From positions 806,001 through 870,000 of the forward strand of contig NC_011296.1 of NCBI RefSeq assembly GCF_000020985.1: a stretch of DNA of 64,000 bases. Direction: 5' to 3'. The notes beneath the pieces were generated by a model, which was not told where the DNA came from, searched no databases, and saw only the letters and a list, made by a program, of their open reading frames with translations. Positions 1 through 8,834 of the stretch are shown here, piece after piece. Every line of letters begins with the position of its first letter. Within the stretch, counting starts at the first letter, position 1. The position numbers were made by a program, and so were the translations under genes. This stretch comes from Thermodesulfovibrio yellowstonii DSM 11347. GTDB taxonomy: Bacteria; Nitrospirota; Thermodesulfovibrionia; Thermodesulfovibrionales; Thermodesulfovibrionaceae.

Positions 1-803
1 ATTACAGCATCACTTAAAAGTTTTGTATAGAGAAAGGCTTTTTTTCGTCTTTGTTCATTATATTCTTCTATGTATCTAAGTTTTATTCTTAAAATTCCAG
101 CCTGAATCTCATCAAGCCTTGAGTTTAAACCCACTGTTTCATGAATGTATCTACCGGGAGAACCATGATTTCTGAGTATTCTTATTTTTTGTGCTATTTC
201 CGCATTATCTGTTACAACCATCCCACCATCACCAAAACATCCCAGATTTTTGCTTGGATAAAAACTAAAACAACCAACATCTCCAAAACTTCCAATTTTT
301 TTATTGCCAATTCTCGCACCAAATGCCTGCGCAGCATCTTCAACTACTTTTAAACTATATTTTTGAGCAATTTCATTAATTTTCAACATATCTGCCGGTG
401 CACCAAATATATGAACTGGAATAATAGCTTTTGTGTGTGGTGTGATTTTTTCTTCAATTTTTTCAGGGTCAATATTATAAGTATCCTTTTCAATATCAAC
501 AAAAACAGGTTTTGCTCCTACATAAAGGATAGCCTCAACTGTTGCAAAAAAAGTAAAGGGAGTTGTTATTACTTCATCTCCTTTTCCAATATTTAAAGCT
601 TTGAGGGCTAAATGAAGGGCGTCTGTTCCTGATGCGACTCCAATGGCTTCAGATACTCCAAGATACGATTTAACTTCTTCTTCAAAAGTTTTTACATTTT
701 CACCCAGTATATAATGAGAGCTTTCAAGAATCTCATTTATACATTTTAGTATTTCCTCTTTGATGTTTCCATATTGTGCCTGTAGGTCAATAAATGGTTT
801 CAT
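1..803 (-). CDS. DegT/DnrJ/EryC1-family PLP aminotransferase (3' end outside window)
   Basis: I translated this from the minus strand; it runs off the left edge, so only about 267 N-terminal residues are visible. The protein is a fold-type I PLP aminotransferase of the DegT/DnrJ/EryC1/StrS family, which transfers amino groups to keto-sugars for polysaccharide or LPS sugars. Visible marks are the SGTDAL phosphate-binding stretch near residues 59-64, the Asp in VEDAAQ (about D156) that contacts the PLP pyridine nitrogen, and the PLP-lysine motif FYPSKN (about K185) followed by GDGG. The ATG has a GGAGGG ribosome site overlapping the end of the upstream oxidoreductase gene, with a 5-bp gap between the genes. 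The pairing with a Gfo/Idh oxidoreductase suggests an amino-sugar pathway; the exact substrate cannot be told. Confidence 0.9.
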   Translation of the reverse strand, partial: MKPFIDLQAQYGNIKEEILKCINEILESSHYILGENVKTFEEEVKSYLGVSEAIGVASGTDALHLALKALNIGKGDEVITTPFTFFATVEAILYVGAKPVFVDIEKDTYNIDPEKIEEKITPHTKAIIPVHIFGAPADMLKINEIAQKYSLKVVEDAAQAFGARIGNKKIGSFGDVGCFSFYPSKNLGCFGDGGMVVTDNAEIAQKIRILRNHGSPGRYIHETVGLNSRLDEIQAGILRIKLRYIEEYNEQRRKKAFLYTKLLSDAV

Positions 804-808
804 AAATC

Positions 809-1738
809 TTATTTCCCTCCGTTTATCTTATCTATTACTTCTATCACTTCAATTATTTCCTCAGGGGATGGTGCATATTGAGAAAGCTTTTTTTGTTTTA
901 CAGAATTTAAAAAATCTCTTATTTCCTCATATAGAGGCTGGGAATCTTTATTTTTTATAAGAATTTCAGTAACTTTCCCTGTATTGTCAACCTCTGTTAA
1001 TGTCTTATTTATCAAATCTGCATATAAAACATTATTCTGCTGAACAATGGATATTCTTCTATTGAAAACAGAAGAAATCCTGCTTGCTGTAAGATGAGCT
1101 TTAACATTACAATTAGTATCAACAAACTCCATCCATACATTAGCATAATCAATCTTTGAAGTTACCATGTTCTGTTTGAAGGCTTTTAAATCCTTTAATT
1201 TAAAATTTCCTAAGTTTTTAAGTAACATCCATATTAAATCAATGTCATGTATCATAAGGTCATAGGTAACGTCAGTATCAGTTGCTCTGCCAAGAAAAGG
1301 AGATACTCTCTCTGCCTCAATAAAAACAGGATTTTTTAGATGTTCAACAAGAGTTTTTATTACAGGATTGTATCTTTCTATTAATCCAGCTTGAATTATT
1401 ACATTCTTTTTTCTTGCTTCATTGAGAAGTTTTTCTGCAAAAACAGGTTTTTCGGTTAAAGGTTTTTCTATAAAAATAGCTTTCCCTTCATTTATTAATT
1501 CTATTCCTATATCAAAATGAGTAATGGTTGGAGTTACAACGAAAAATATTTGAGCTGGTTTTAATAAATCTTTATAGTCAGAGCAATATTTTAAGTTATA
1601 CTGCTGCGCAATTTCTTTAGCTTTTACAATATCTTTATCTGCAATACCAACAATCTCAACATCAGGCATTTGAGCAAGTAATTTAATATGTCGTTGACCA
1701 AAATATCCTGCACCAATAACTGCGACTTTAAACTTCAT
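809..1738 (-). CDS. Gfo/Idh/MocA-family NAD(P)-dependent oxidoreductase
   Basis: This 309-residue protein has an N-terminal Rossmann domain (GAGYFGQRH, residues 9-17) and the family's EKP motif (residues 91-93), where the lysine takes part in catalysis or cofactor binding. A later MIHDIDL segment supplies the usual Asp/His region. Family members oxidise or reduce sugars or nucleotide-sugars; together with the downstream DegT aminotransferase this suggests a 3-keto then 3-amino sugar pathway such as WlbA/WlbE-type chemistry, which is inference. The start overlaps the end of the siroheme gene by 11 bp, so the genes are translationally coupled in one minus-strand operon. Confidence 0.88.
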   Translation of the reverse strand: MKFKVAVIGAGYFGQRHIKLLAQMPDVEIVGIADKDIVKAKEIAQQYNLKYCSDYKDLLKPAQIFFVVTPTITHFDIGIELINEGKAIFIEKPLTEKPVFAEKLLNEARKKNVIIQAGLIERYNPVIKTLVEHLKNPVFIEAERVSPFLGRATDTDVTYDLMIHDIDLIWMLLKNLGNFKLKDLKAFKQNMVTSKIDYANVWMEFVDTNCNVKAHLTASRISSVFNRRISIVQQNNVLYADLINKTLTEVDNTGKVTEILIKNKDSQPLYEEIRDFLNSVKQKKLSQYAPSPEEIIEVIEVIDKINGGK

Positions 1739-2363
1739 CTATTATTTTTTCAATCTCCTTTTTAGCTTCTTTAAAACCATACTGTTTCAAAATTGACACA
1801 ATTTTCTTTGATGCAATTTTCCTAAAAATTGTCTGTCTTCTTTTAATATCAGGGATTGTCTTCTGAATTTCCTTCCTAAGTTTTTTAAGATATTTTAAAT
1901 ATAATGCAAATTCTCTGCCATATAATTTTGAGATTTCGTCCCTTATAATTCTACTCAATGCTGGAAACTCAGTTGAAACAGCAATGGTTAAGTCTCCTTT
2001 ATGGAGAATTGCTGGAACATTATAGAGTAACCCGTTAGTATTCAGATTAGATTGCCCGCTAACACAATTTACCAAGAATTTAGCATCTTTTGTTATCTGA
2101 GCATTTAATTTTTCATTTGATGTAGCAGCTATTACTAAAAAAGCATCTTTAATGTTTTCTTTTTTGTATTCAGTTTTTATGTAATCTATTTTCCCTTTTT
2201 GAACTATTTCTTTGAGGTTGTTACTAATTTCAGGACTTATTAATGTTATGTTAGCTCCGTATTTAAGCAGAGCTTTTATCTTTCTTTCAGCAACAGTTCC
2301 GCCACCAATAACAACACATTTTTTACCTTTTATGTCTGCAAGAATGGGGAAAAGCTTAGCCAT
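1728..2363 (-). CDS. Precorrin-2 dehydrogenase / sirohydrochlorin ferrochelatase (siroheme synthase N-domain)
   Basis: This is a 211-residue stand-alone homologue of Met8 and of the N-terminal part of CysG. It oxidises precorrin-2 with NAD+ to sirohydrochlorin and may insert iron, giving siroheme for sulfite or nitrite reductases. The dinucleotide-binding loop VVIGGGTVAERK lies near residues 17-28, and the family's conserved AISTEFPAL-type segment appears as AVSTEFPALS near residue 130. There is no fused SUMT methyltransferase, as is usual for the short form. It abuts bamD upstream (no gap) and overlaps the oxidoreductase downstream. In a sulfate reducer siroheme is needed in quantity for dissimilatory sulfite reductase, which would fit, but that is context only. 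Confidence 0.9.
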   Translation of the reverse strand: MAKLFPILADIKGKKCVVIGGGTVAERKIKALLKYGANITLISPEISNNLKEIVQKGKIDYIKTEYKKENIKDAFLVIAATSNEKLNAQITKDAKFLVNCVSGQSNLNTNGLLYNVPAILHKGDLTIAVSTEFPALSRIIRDEISKLYGREFALYLKYLKKLRKEIQKTIPDIKRRQTIFRKIASKKIVSILKQYGFKEAKKEIEKIIDEV

Positions 2364-3110
2364 TTATTGAAATCTGAATCCTTCTGCCTTTTTTGCAAAC
2401 TGGCTATCTGGAAATTTTTCTTTTAAAAGTTTTAAATATTGCTTTGCTTTGTCTAACATATTAAGATTTTTGTATGAATCTACAAGCAAATAAAGAGTTT
2501 CATCCAGATTTTTGAAATCTGGATAGTTTTTAACAATTCCTTCAAATCTTCCAATAGCAGCCGTGTAAGAACCTTTTTTATGATAAAACTTGCCAATTAT
2601 AAGCTCCCCTTCTGCTATAATATTTCTACATTTTTGAATTCTTAAAGGAAGAATATCCCCATAGGGATGTCTTGGATACATTTTTTCAAGTTTTAAAAAT
2701 TCATTTAGTGCTTTTTGGGCTGTTCCAGCACCTCTTTCAGGTCCTTCTATTTGTCTAAAATATGCCATTCCAATACTATATTGGGCATAGGGAGCATAAG
2801 TAGATTCAGGGTAAAGCTCTATAAACCTTCTATATTCAGTAATTGCCAGCTCAGGTTCATCTTCTTTTAAATATGAATCAGCTATCTTAAGCTGGGCAAG
2901 AGGTGCATATTCCTTAGCTGATTCCCTGTTTTTTATTTCAAGGAGAAGCTTTCTTGCTTCTTCATACTCTTTTTTACTGACAAGTTCATCAGCTTTTTTT
3001 AAATAAACAACGGGATCAAACTCTTCTTTTTTAACAGCTTCTTTCCCACCACAACTGAGAAGCAGAGAAACAATAGCAGTAATGATAAGAAATTTAAACA
3101 AAATTTTCAT
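2364..3110 (-). CDS. bamD: BamD-like outer membrane assembly lipoprotein (TPR)
   Basis: This 248-residue protein has a lipoprotein signal peptide ending in the lipobox LLSC (lipidated C20), followed by several tetratricopeptide repeats (for example KADELVSKKEYEEARKLL and the AITEYRRFIELYPESTYA segment). This order and length match BamD/YfiO, the essential partner of BamA in folding beta-barrel proteins into the outer membrane. It heads the minus-strand operon with the siroheme gene immediately after it. A YbgF/CpoB-type TPR lipoprotein is the main alternative, but the YPES and YP-H motifs and the length favour BamD. Confidence 0.85.
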   Translation of the reverse strand: MKILFKFLIITAIVSLLLSCGGKEAVKKEEFDPVVYLKKADELVSKKEYEEARKLLLEIKNRESAKEYAPLAQLKIADSYLKEDEPELAITEYRRFIELYPESTYAPYAQYSIGMAYFRQIEGPERGAGTAQKALNEFLKLEKMYPRHPYGDILPLRIQKCRNIIAEGELIIGKFYHKKGSYTAAIGRFEGIVKNYPDFKNLDETLYLLVDSYKNLNMLDKAKQYLKLLKEKFPDSQFAKKAEGFRFQ

Positions 3111-3267
3111 AACATTTATTAAAACCTTAAATATTCAGTTTAGTCAAGCAGTCTTTCTTTACAAATTTTTCATCTGTCTTGGAGGGATTCGATATGTTCA
3201 ACTCTTGTATTGTTCCACTATTTTATCTCCGCAGATGAGATGTTGCTTAACTGATTTCAGAAATTTT

Positions 3268-3774
3268 TTATTTAAATTTGAAATTCAACCTTCTTAACAT
3301 CTCAAATGTATCTATATATTCTATTCTAAAATCCCTACAAATATTTGGGATAGGTATCTCCTTTTTAACATCGGGTTTATAGACTTCATGTGTGACTATT
3401 ATATTTCTGTTACTTAAAGCATATGCAACAAGCCATGCATCTGCATTTTCAGCATCATAAAATTCTTTTTTGGCTTCTTGAGTAAATTGTGAATGATTTT
3501 CTGCCCATTCTATAACTCTTCTATAACTTGTTAGAATAAAATCGTCATCTGTTGATTTAAACCATTCAAAAAAACTTCCCTTTGCCCATTTAGATAACTC
3601 ATCTTTACCTCTCAGGAGTTCATTTTTAACTCTATCAATGCTGATTAATTTACCTTTTTCAGCAAATTCTGATAATGCTTTCCAAAAAGGTGGAGCAATA
3701 TCAAAAGCATAATAGCGTCTTGCTGCTTCTATGAATACATTTGCATCTAAAAGGTAAGTTTCTTCTCTATCCAC
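3268..3774 (-). CDS. DUF4411-family PIN-domain toxin
   Basis: This 168-residue protein has a PIN-like nuclease fold: LLDANVFIEA near the N-terminus gives the first acidic residue, and later acidic positions lie in ENADAWLVAYAL and the region after IIVTHE. DUF4411 proteins are PIN-type RNases found next to XRE/ImmA-type genes as toxin-antitoxin pairs. Its start lies inside the end of the upstream antitoxin gene (28-bp overlap), so the two are co-translated with the antitoxin first. Its target is unknown; tRNA or mRNA cleavage would be expected from the fold. Confidence 0.85.
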   Translation of the reverse strand: MDREETYLLDANVFIEAARRYYAFDIAPPFWKALSEFAEKGKLISIDRVKNELLRGKDELSKWAKGSFFEWFKSTDDDFILTSYRRVIEWAENHSQFTQEAKKEFYDAENADAWLVAYALSNRNIIVTHEVYKPDVKKEIPIPNICRDFRIEYIDTFEMLRRLNFKFK

Positions 3775-4907
3775 TCAGTTTTTCCTTCAAATAATTTCTT
3801 CGTAAATTTCTCGTAAATCTCACCATATAATCCTGTTAATTTATAGGCTTCTCTATATAAAAGAGCCCCTTCTTTAACAGCGAGGTATACAATTTGACCA
3901 AATTTTTTTCCCACCCTTTGTAACTGCACCAAATAAAAATCCCCACCTTTATACTTAATTCTTTCTTTATTTAAATAGTATTTATAGAAATTCAAAAATT
4001 GTTCTTTATTAATCAAATTTATATCTAATGCTCTGCGTGCTATAACCAATTCACTAACTTTGAAATGCTTTGCAAGTTTCTGATATTTATCTTCATCATC
4101 CTTATAGGTTTCCCATATATCCCTAATAGCATTTTGAGGAACTAAAAATTCTGCAGCAACACGGTCACAAAATTGTTCAGTTTTATCATCTGCTGGAAGC
4201 AACTCTCTTAAGTCAAAAATAGCACTTTTGCCAAGCCAGACATGCACCAATTCATGAGCAAGAGTAAAAATTTGTGCTGCTCTGGCATCTTGTCCATTTA
4301 TGAAAACAAACGGAGCAAGTTTATCAGTAATAACAAATCCCCTGAACTCCTGAACATCCAGTTTCCTGCGAGTATTATTACCAACTATTCCATTAATAAT
4401 CACAAAAATACCTATCTCTTCTACAGCTTCTTTAAAATAATTGAATGCATGTTGCCATGTATTGAAAACCGCTGCCCAATTTTCTTTTAAACCTAATCTA
4501 TTTTTGATTTTAGCTGATACATCGTTAATGTCATCTTCCAGACTAACCGTTCCTACAAAATCAAGGGGTTCATTACCTGTTTGTAAAAAGTATTCTTTAA
4601 TCCAATCCTGTCTTTGTTTAATAATGTGAATTGTATCAATCAGTTCAGGGCTTAATTTCCTTTGTTCTCCTTTTGTTCTAAAAAATGGAATTGTGATTTC
4701 ATCTTCAGGTAGAGCGCGAGTGAAAAACATTCCGAATGGTATATAAAGCATCTTAGCAAGCTGTTCTGCCTGCTTAATGGTAGGTTTATCTTCATCATTA
4801 AGCCATTTATCAATTTTGGGAAATTTTTTCTTTATAATATCCAGGTTTAGCCCGCTTCTATTAATTGCCCATATTAAAATTTCTTTATTAATATCTATTT
4901 TGCTCAT
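3747..4907 (-). CDS. XRE-ImmA/IrrE metallopeptidase antitoxin
   Basis: This 386-residue protein has an N-terminal helix-turn-helix region (about residues 1-60, with KWLNDEDKPTIKQAEQLAKMLYIP) and an ImmA/IrrE zinc-peptidase domain with the HExxH motif in LAHELVHVW, followed by the later Glu in EQFCDRVAAEFLVP. This fusion occurs next to DUF4411 PIN toxins and acts as antitoxin and autorepressor. The gene precedes and overlaps the toxin gene, the usual type II order. There is no other gene for about 90 bp upstream, so its promoter should lie in 4908-4999, where autoregulation would act. Confidence 0.87.
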   Translation of the reverse strand: MSKIDINKEILIWAINRSGLNLDIIKKKFPKIDKWLNDEDKPTIKQAEQLAKMLYIPFGMFFTRALPEDEITIPFFRTKGEQRKLSPELIDTIHIIKQRQDWIKEYFLQTGNEPLDFVGTVSLEDDINDVSAKIKNRLGLKENWAAVFNTWQHAFNYFKEAVEEIGIFVIINGIVGNNTRRKLDVQEFRGFVITDKLAPFVFINGQDARAAQIFTLAHELVHVWLGKSAIFDLRELLPADDKTEQFCDRVAAEFLVPQNAIRDIWETYKDDEDKYQKLAKHFKVSELVIARRALDINLINKEQFLNFYKYYLNKERIKYKGGDFYLVQLQRVGKKFGQIVYLAVKEGALLYREAYKLTGLYGEIYEKFTKKLFEGKTEWIEKKLTF

Positions 4908-4999
4908 AAATTTCCTTCCTTATTTTACAACTTTTTTCCCCATTGAACAAGCATTTAAATTGAAGATTCTCATGATAATTTTCAAAATCAAACTTTTTA

Positions 5000-5557
5000 T
5001 TATCTATGAGGGTTTTTAATACTCACCTCTTTAATCTTTACCTCATACCGTGTTAGCCTTATGACATCTTTTTCTAATAATTCAATAATTTGTTCTTTTT
5101 TCAATTGAGGACTTATTTTGTCAATGTTAGCAATGCCTAATTCATCTTTATAGTCTTTGATTTTTTCGGCTATATCAAGTTTTAATTTCATAACTTCTAA
5201 TTGTTTCATTTCTTTATCATATTCCCAATCTCTAATTATTTTTATAAATTCAACAAATGCCTTTGCAGCGGCTGGAAACCCTATTGCAATGCCTAAAGCC
5301 AATTCAATTGATAAAGGAGAATGTAAATGAATATGATAAACCTTTAATTTATCGGCTTCTGACAAAGGGCGAGTGAATCTCCTATAAAAATAATCAGAAA
5401 CATAGATATTTTCAAATGTCTTAAGGTTTTCAAGATTATAAGGGGCAAGAAGCGCTAATCTATCATGAAGATAAACAAGGTCTTTAAGAAAAGTGGCTAT
5501 ATCTTCTAAATCATGAAGACACTTTTCCTCACATTCTATAATTAGTCGTGTAGTCAT
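5000..5557 (-). CDS. Unknown protein with one hydrophobic helix and coiled coil
   Basis: I do not recognise this 185-residue protein. I chose the ATG at 5557 because a GGAGG site sits 8 nt before it; the longer ORF start would place that site inside the gene. The protein has an acidic N-terminal half, a strongly hydrophobic stretch near residues 84-108 (LALGIAIGFPAAAKAF), then a charged helix rich in Lys/Glu likely to form a coiled coil. It lies between the toxin-antitoxin pair and the broken PrrC/RloC-like ATPase gene, on the same strand, so it may be a defence accessory or effector; that is inference from position only. Confidence 0.7.
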   Translation of the reverse strand: MTTRLIIECEEKCLHDLEDIATFLKDLVYLHDRLALLAPYNLENLKTFENIYVSDYFYRRFTRPLSEADKLKVYHIHLHSPLSIELALGIAIGFPAAAKAFVEFIKIIRDWEYDKEMKQLEVMKLKLDIAEKIKDYKDELGIANIDKISPQLKKEQIIELLEKDVIRLTRYEVKIKEVSIKNPHR

Positions 5558-5635
5558 AACCAAAACCTCCAAGATTTAATCCTAAATTTTAAACAACATC
5601 TGTCCTGATAACATTTTATTTCAATTTGCAAAATA

Positions 5636-7449
5636 TTAATTTATCAATGACTCACACAAAGCATTATAATGTTCTCTATCTTTATTCTGTAATTGAGTTA
5701 AAATTGTTATTACACAAGTTTCTACTTCATTGATATCAGGGAATTTTTGTATATGCTCTGGATTTTCTTCATGTGAATATTCATCCAAAACTTTGAGTGT
5801 AGATTTTTTTGTTGTTTCTTCACAATTAGTAAAAAATTTGTTACATTTATCTTTAAATTTTTTACCATCAGGGTACTTATAAAATAAATACGCTTCTATA
5901 AATCGTCTGGCTATATTGGGTAGAAGATAAAGTAATTCAAAACTTGATTTATCTTCTAATCCTTTAAAATCTTCAAGAATGCTGAATAAATAATTGTATT
6001 CAGATTTAAATCTTTTCAGAATAACAGGCAGATTTTCAATTATTGAGCATCTTTGGTTATTAATGCATACCTTCTTTATTAAATAAAAATTTTCTTTTTG
6101 CTCTTTAGTTTGTCTGTTTATTGTCCCTACAGGATCACTTTTAATCAAATCTTTTATTAAATTAAAAAAATCAAAATTGTGGGTTGTAATAAATAATTGT
6201 TTACAATTCAAAACTTTTTCGCTTAAAAAACCATATACTTTGAAAGTATGATTACTATCCAAACTTGACACCGGATCATCAATAAATATTATTGAATCAT
6301 TAATATTAAAACTGGTTTCCTCTAATTTAGTTATGAAGTAGATTAAAGCTATAATGTTTTTCTCACCTGTACTTAAATTTTTAGCAATATTTTCATTTCT
6401 ATAAATTTGATAAGTGCCATCATTCAGTGCTTTTAAATAAAGCTGATCATCTGAGAAGAAAGTTTTTAAATATTTATTAATTTTATCTGCTCCAATATTT
6501 GATCTAATTATTTCATTTTTAAATTTATCAATTTCTTTAGTAATTAATTCCATTTCTATATTTTTATTAGTTAACTCTTTAGTTAACTTCTCTATTTCTA
6601 TTTTCTTATTAAGATAATCCAAGTCGTGAATCGCCAATGCAGAATAGTGATTAAGTAATTCTTGTTTAATCTTATTTTTTTCTTCAGATAGTCCTTGAAT
6701 TTTTTTGTTATTTTGATTTATTAAATTATTTACTTCTTTCAGTATGCTATCTATCTCATCTTCAATATTTCCTAAAGATATCTTATCAATAACATCAAAT
6801 GGCTTATTTCTTTTTTCTTTTAATTTCTTAAGCAAATAAGTTATCTTTTCTTCTTTGATAGATTCTATACATTTCTTCAACTCTTCTTTCTTTATTCTAT
6901 AATTATCATGGAATTCCTCATAAAACCTTGCTTCGTCAGGAAGTTCAATTTTTTGTAAGTTATTTTTATATTCATTTATTTCTTTCTCAAGCAGATTTAT
7001 CTCGTCTATTAATTCATTAAATTCTTTTGAAAAATGCTTGTTTAATCTATCAAAAAGATCAGCGGGTAAATTGTTCCCACAAAATTGACACTGTTTCTCG
7101 TTTTTATGTAAATCAATACCCTCTCTGACCCAATTATTCAACTTAGGGTTATCTCTTAATTTTTGTATTACTCGTTGTACGGATATTTTTTTATTCAGTA
7201 CATTATTAGTCCTATTGGTTAATTCATTTACTTTTAAATGAACTGTAATGTTATCAATAGTTTTGTATTCTCTTTCATTTCTATAAGTATTTAATTTAGT
7301 CTCTAAATCCTTATCATTTAATATATATTTTTTGTAATTCTCACCTAAAATATTTATTTTATTTCCGAGTAAGGTTTTATCAAACTCTCGTTGATTAGTA
7401 ATATTAAGAATTTTTCTTATCTCCGAAGCTTTATTTGTTAAAGATTGTA
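5636..7449 (-). pseudogene. 3' part of a split PrrC/RloC-like AAA ATPase gene
   Basis: An open frame runs unbroken from the IS3 end at 7449 to a stop at 5636, about 603 codons. An internal ATG would make a 501-residue product, but the frame clearly extends upstream into the IS junction. It encodes the middle and C-terminus of an AAA_13 (RloC/PrrC-like) protein: a CQFCGN zinc-hook-like motif, long coiled coil, the ABC signature LSTGEKN, Walker B IIFIDDPVSSLD and the switch His in ITTHNFD. The C-terminal part has LPNIARRFIEAY and later YSHEEN, giving an R-x3-E then H arrangement as in anticodon nucleases. The Walker A half is missing here and lies at 12471-12825 on the other strand. Confidence 0.85.
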
Positions 7450-7498
7450 CTGCACCCCATTTTTGAGGACACTTTTAAGTCTTCCAATTTGTAGAGCC

Positions 7499-8329
7499 TT
7501 ATGCAACATTTCTTTTCTGCTCCATGTAGTATTTTAACTCATACTCCTCTGGTGATAAATATCCTAAAGCACTGTGCACATAAAGCCTGTTGTAACAATT
7601 CGTTATCCAGTCCTCTATCATCTCTCTGGCTTCATCAAGGCTCCTAAACTCATTGAGCCATATCAATTCCTCTTTTATCGTTCTTATTACCCTCTCAGTG
7701 TCAGCATTTCCCTTAGGATTGTCATAAGATGTAAATATTTGCTCTACTCCAAGCACTGCCATTTCCCTCATAAAAGCCCTGGATGTGGGCTGACTGCCGT
7801 TGTCACTTACAAGCTTTAATCCACTGCCTCTTATCCTGTCTTGAAATTCAGCCTGTAATGCCTTATCTAATGCAGCCATCCATTCAGCCGTCCTTGCCCT
7901 TAATGAAACCTCCAAGCCCACTATTTTCTTCGTATACCAGTCAAGTACCACTATTAAATATGCCCATCCAATACAAGGTATCATAAATTTAGTCATGTCA
8001 ATTCCCCAGATTTCTTTCGGTCTGTTCGCCCTGGGCTTTCTACCCTCAGATTTCCTTTTAGCCCTGTGAACTATCTGGCTGACAAGTAATCCATGCTCTT
8101 TCATTATCTTTCTTACTGTCTTATGATTAACAAAAACTCCTTCTCTGTGTCTCAGCCAGGCAGTCACCCTCCGGTATCCCCAAAAAGGATGTTCTGCTTT
8201 TATAGCTTTTATTTTTAGTACTAACTCTAAAACATTTTTTATTCGCTTCGGTTTTTCAGCCTCCCTGGATTTAACAAAACTATAATACCTGCTTCTTGAC
8301 AATCCCAATGCTTTACAAGACTCTTTCAC
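7499..8329 (-). CDS. IS3-family transposase OrfB (copy 1, N-terminus frameshifted)
   Basis: This frame encodes an rve-type DDE integrase core: first Asp in WGIDMTKF, second Asp in SDNGSQP and the Glu in [12 protein letters not shown]. The HPFWGYRRV helper region and the [10 protein letters not shown] end are also typical. Compared with copy 2 it starts late (GTG at 8329): one inserted T (CAATTTACGC here against CAATTACTC in copy 2) breaks the reading frame that should join OrfA to OrfB. The copy is therefore probably unable to make the fused transposase. Its central part differs clearly from copy 2 while both ends of the element are nearly identical. Confidence 0.9.
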   Translation of the reverse strand: MKESCKALGLSRSRYYSFVKSREAEKPKRIKNVLELVLKIKAIKAEHPFWGYRRVTAWLRHREGVFVNHKTVRKIMKEHGLLVSQIVHRAKRKSEGRKPRANRPKEIWGIDMTKFMIPCIGWAYLIVVLDWYTKKIVGLEVSLRARTAEWMAALDKALQAEFQDRIRGSGLKLVSDNGSQPTSRAFMREMAVLGVEQIFTSYDNPKGNADTERVIRTIKEELIWLNEFRSLDEAREMIEDWITNCYNRLYVHSALGYLSPEEYELKYYMEQKRNVA

Positions 8330-8365
8330 TGTATAGCCTTCTTTGCGTAAATTGCTTAACCAATT

Positions 8366-8653
8366 CTATTTTCTCCCTAACAGTTCTTCTGTTTTTTTTA
8401 ATATCTCTATCTGGATTGCCTGTTTCCCTATGATTCTCTGAAGCTTGTCTATCTCTGCTTTGTAAATGCTTTCATCAGCACTGCCACTGTTAAGTGCTTT
8501 TTTACCACCTTCCAAAAATTTGTCTCTCCAGCGATAATAAAGTCCTTGACTTATTTTGTGCTCCCTGCAGATGTCAGCTACTGATTTGACTCCTTTAATT
8601 CCTTCCAAAACTATCGCCATTTTTTCTTCTGCTGTCCACTTCCTTTGTTTCAT
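8366..8653 (-). CDS. IS3-family transposase OrfA (copy 1)
   Basis: This 95-residue protein has an N-terminal helix-turn-helix (SVADICREHKISQGLYYRWRD) and a C-terminal leucine-rich helix (IDKLQRIIGKQAIQIEILKK), as in InsE/OrfA proteins that bind the IS ends. It differs from the copy 2 protein at a single residue (Lys for Arg in SIYKAE). An A8 run near its 3' end is the probable slippery site for -1 frameshifting into orfB. An 8-bp inverted repeat (8680-8699) lies between the IS end and this gene. Confidence 0.92.
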   Translation of the reverse strand: MKQRKWTAEEKMAIVLEGIKGVKSVADICREHKISQGLYYRWRDKFLEGGKKALNSGSADESIYKAEIDKLQRIIGKQAIQIEILKKTEELLGRK

Positions 8654-8679
8654 TTATACTGCCCCCTATAAAGTCTTTT

Positions 8680-8699
8680 CTTTCTGCTTATGCAGAAAG
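8680..8699 (-). other. Hairpin upstream of IS3 orfA (copy 1)
   Basis: A perfect inverted repeat, CTTTCTGC-TTAT-GCAGAAAG, lies just inside the IS left end. The same hairpin occurs in copy 2. Such structures in IS leaders often limit translation from read-through transcripts; that role is inferred. Confidence 0.6.
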
Positions 8700-8753
8700 T
8701 TTAACCTCTACTAATTGACTGTGTCCACTATTTAAGGGGTTCAGTATACCCTT

Positions 8754-8819
8754 TCTGTCACCCTGAGGCGTAAGCCGAAGGGTCTCCTCATGAGGAGATT
8801 CCTCACTACGTTCGGAATG
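8754..8819. repeat. Palindromic REP-like repeat interrupted by IS110
   Basis: The stretch contains nested palindromes: ACCCT...AGGGT around GGCGTAAGCC, then the perfect 16-bp palindrome TCTCCTCATGAGGAGA, then ATTCC...GGAAT. It is GC-richer than its surroundings. Its last arm (CGTTCGGAATG) is cut by the IS110 element, and the likely continuation (ATGACAGAAAAGG) lies at 10076, beyond the element. Related pieces occur at 10079-10200 and 62036-62076. Confidence 0.7.
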
Positions 8820-8834
8820 TTCCGTGTTCTTTTG

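Larger units (their letters stand above)
7450..8744 (-). mobile_element. IS3-family insertion sequence, copy 1
   Basis: This is a 1295-bp element with imperfect terminal inverted repeats: CTGAACCCC at the left end (near 8744) and CTGCACCCC at the right end (near 7450), each followed by a conserved GGACA. It holds two overlapping transposase frames on the minus strand. A second copy lies at 12826-14116 in the opposite orientation. No clean target-site duplication is visible; the flanks TATA and TACAATCTT recur at both copies. Copy 1 has one extra T near the start of orfB compared with copy 2, which should stop a frameshifted OrfAB protein. Confidence 0.95.

Noticed and set aside
3111-3267. A small gene after GGAGGG at about 3182
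   Set aside because: The frame closes after 13 codons and shows nothing conserved.
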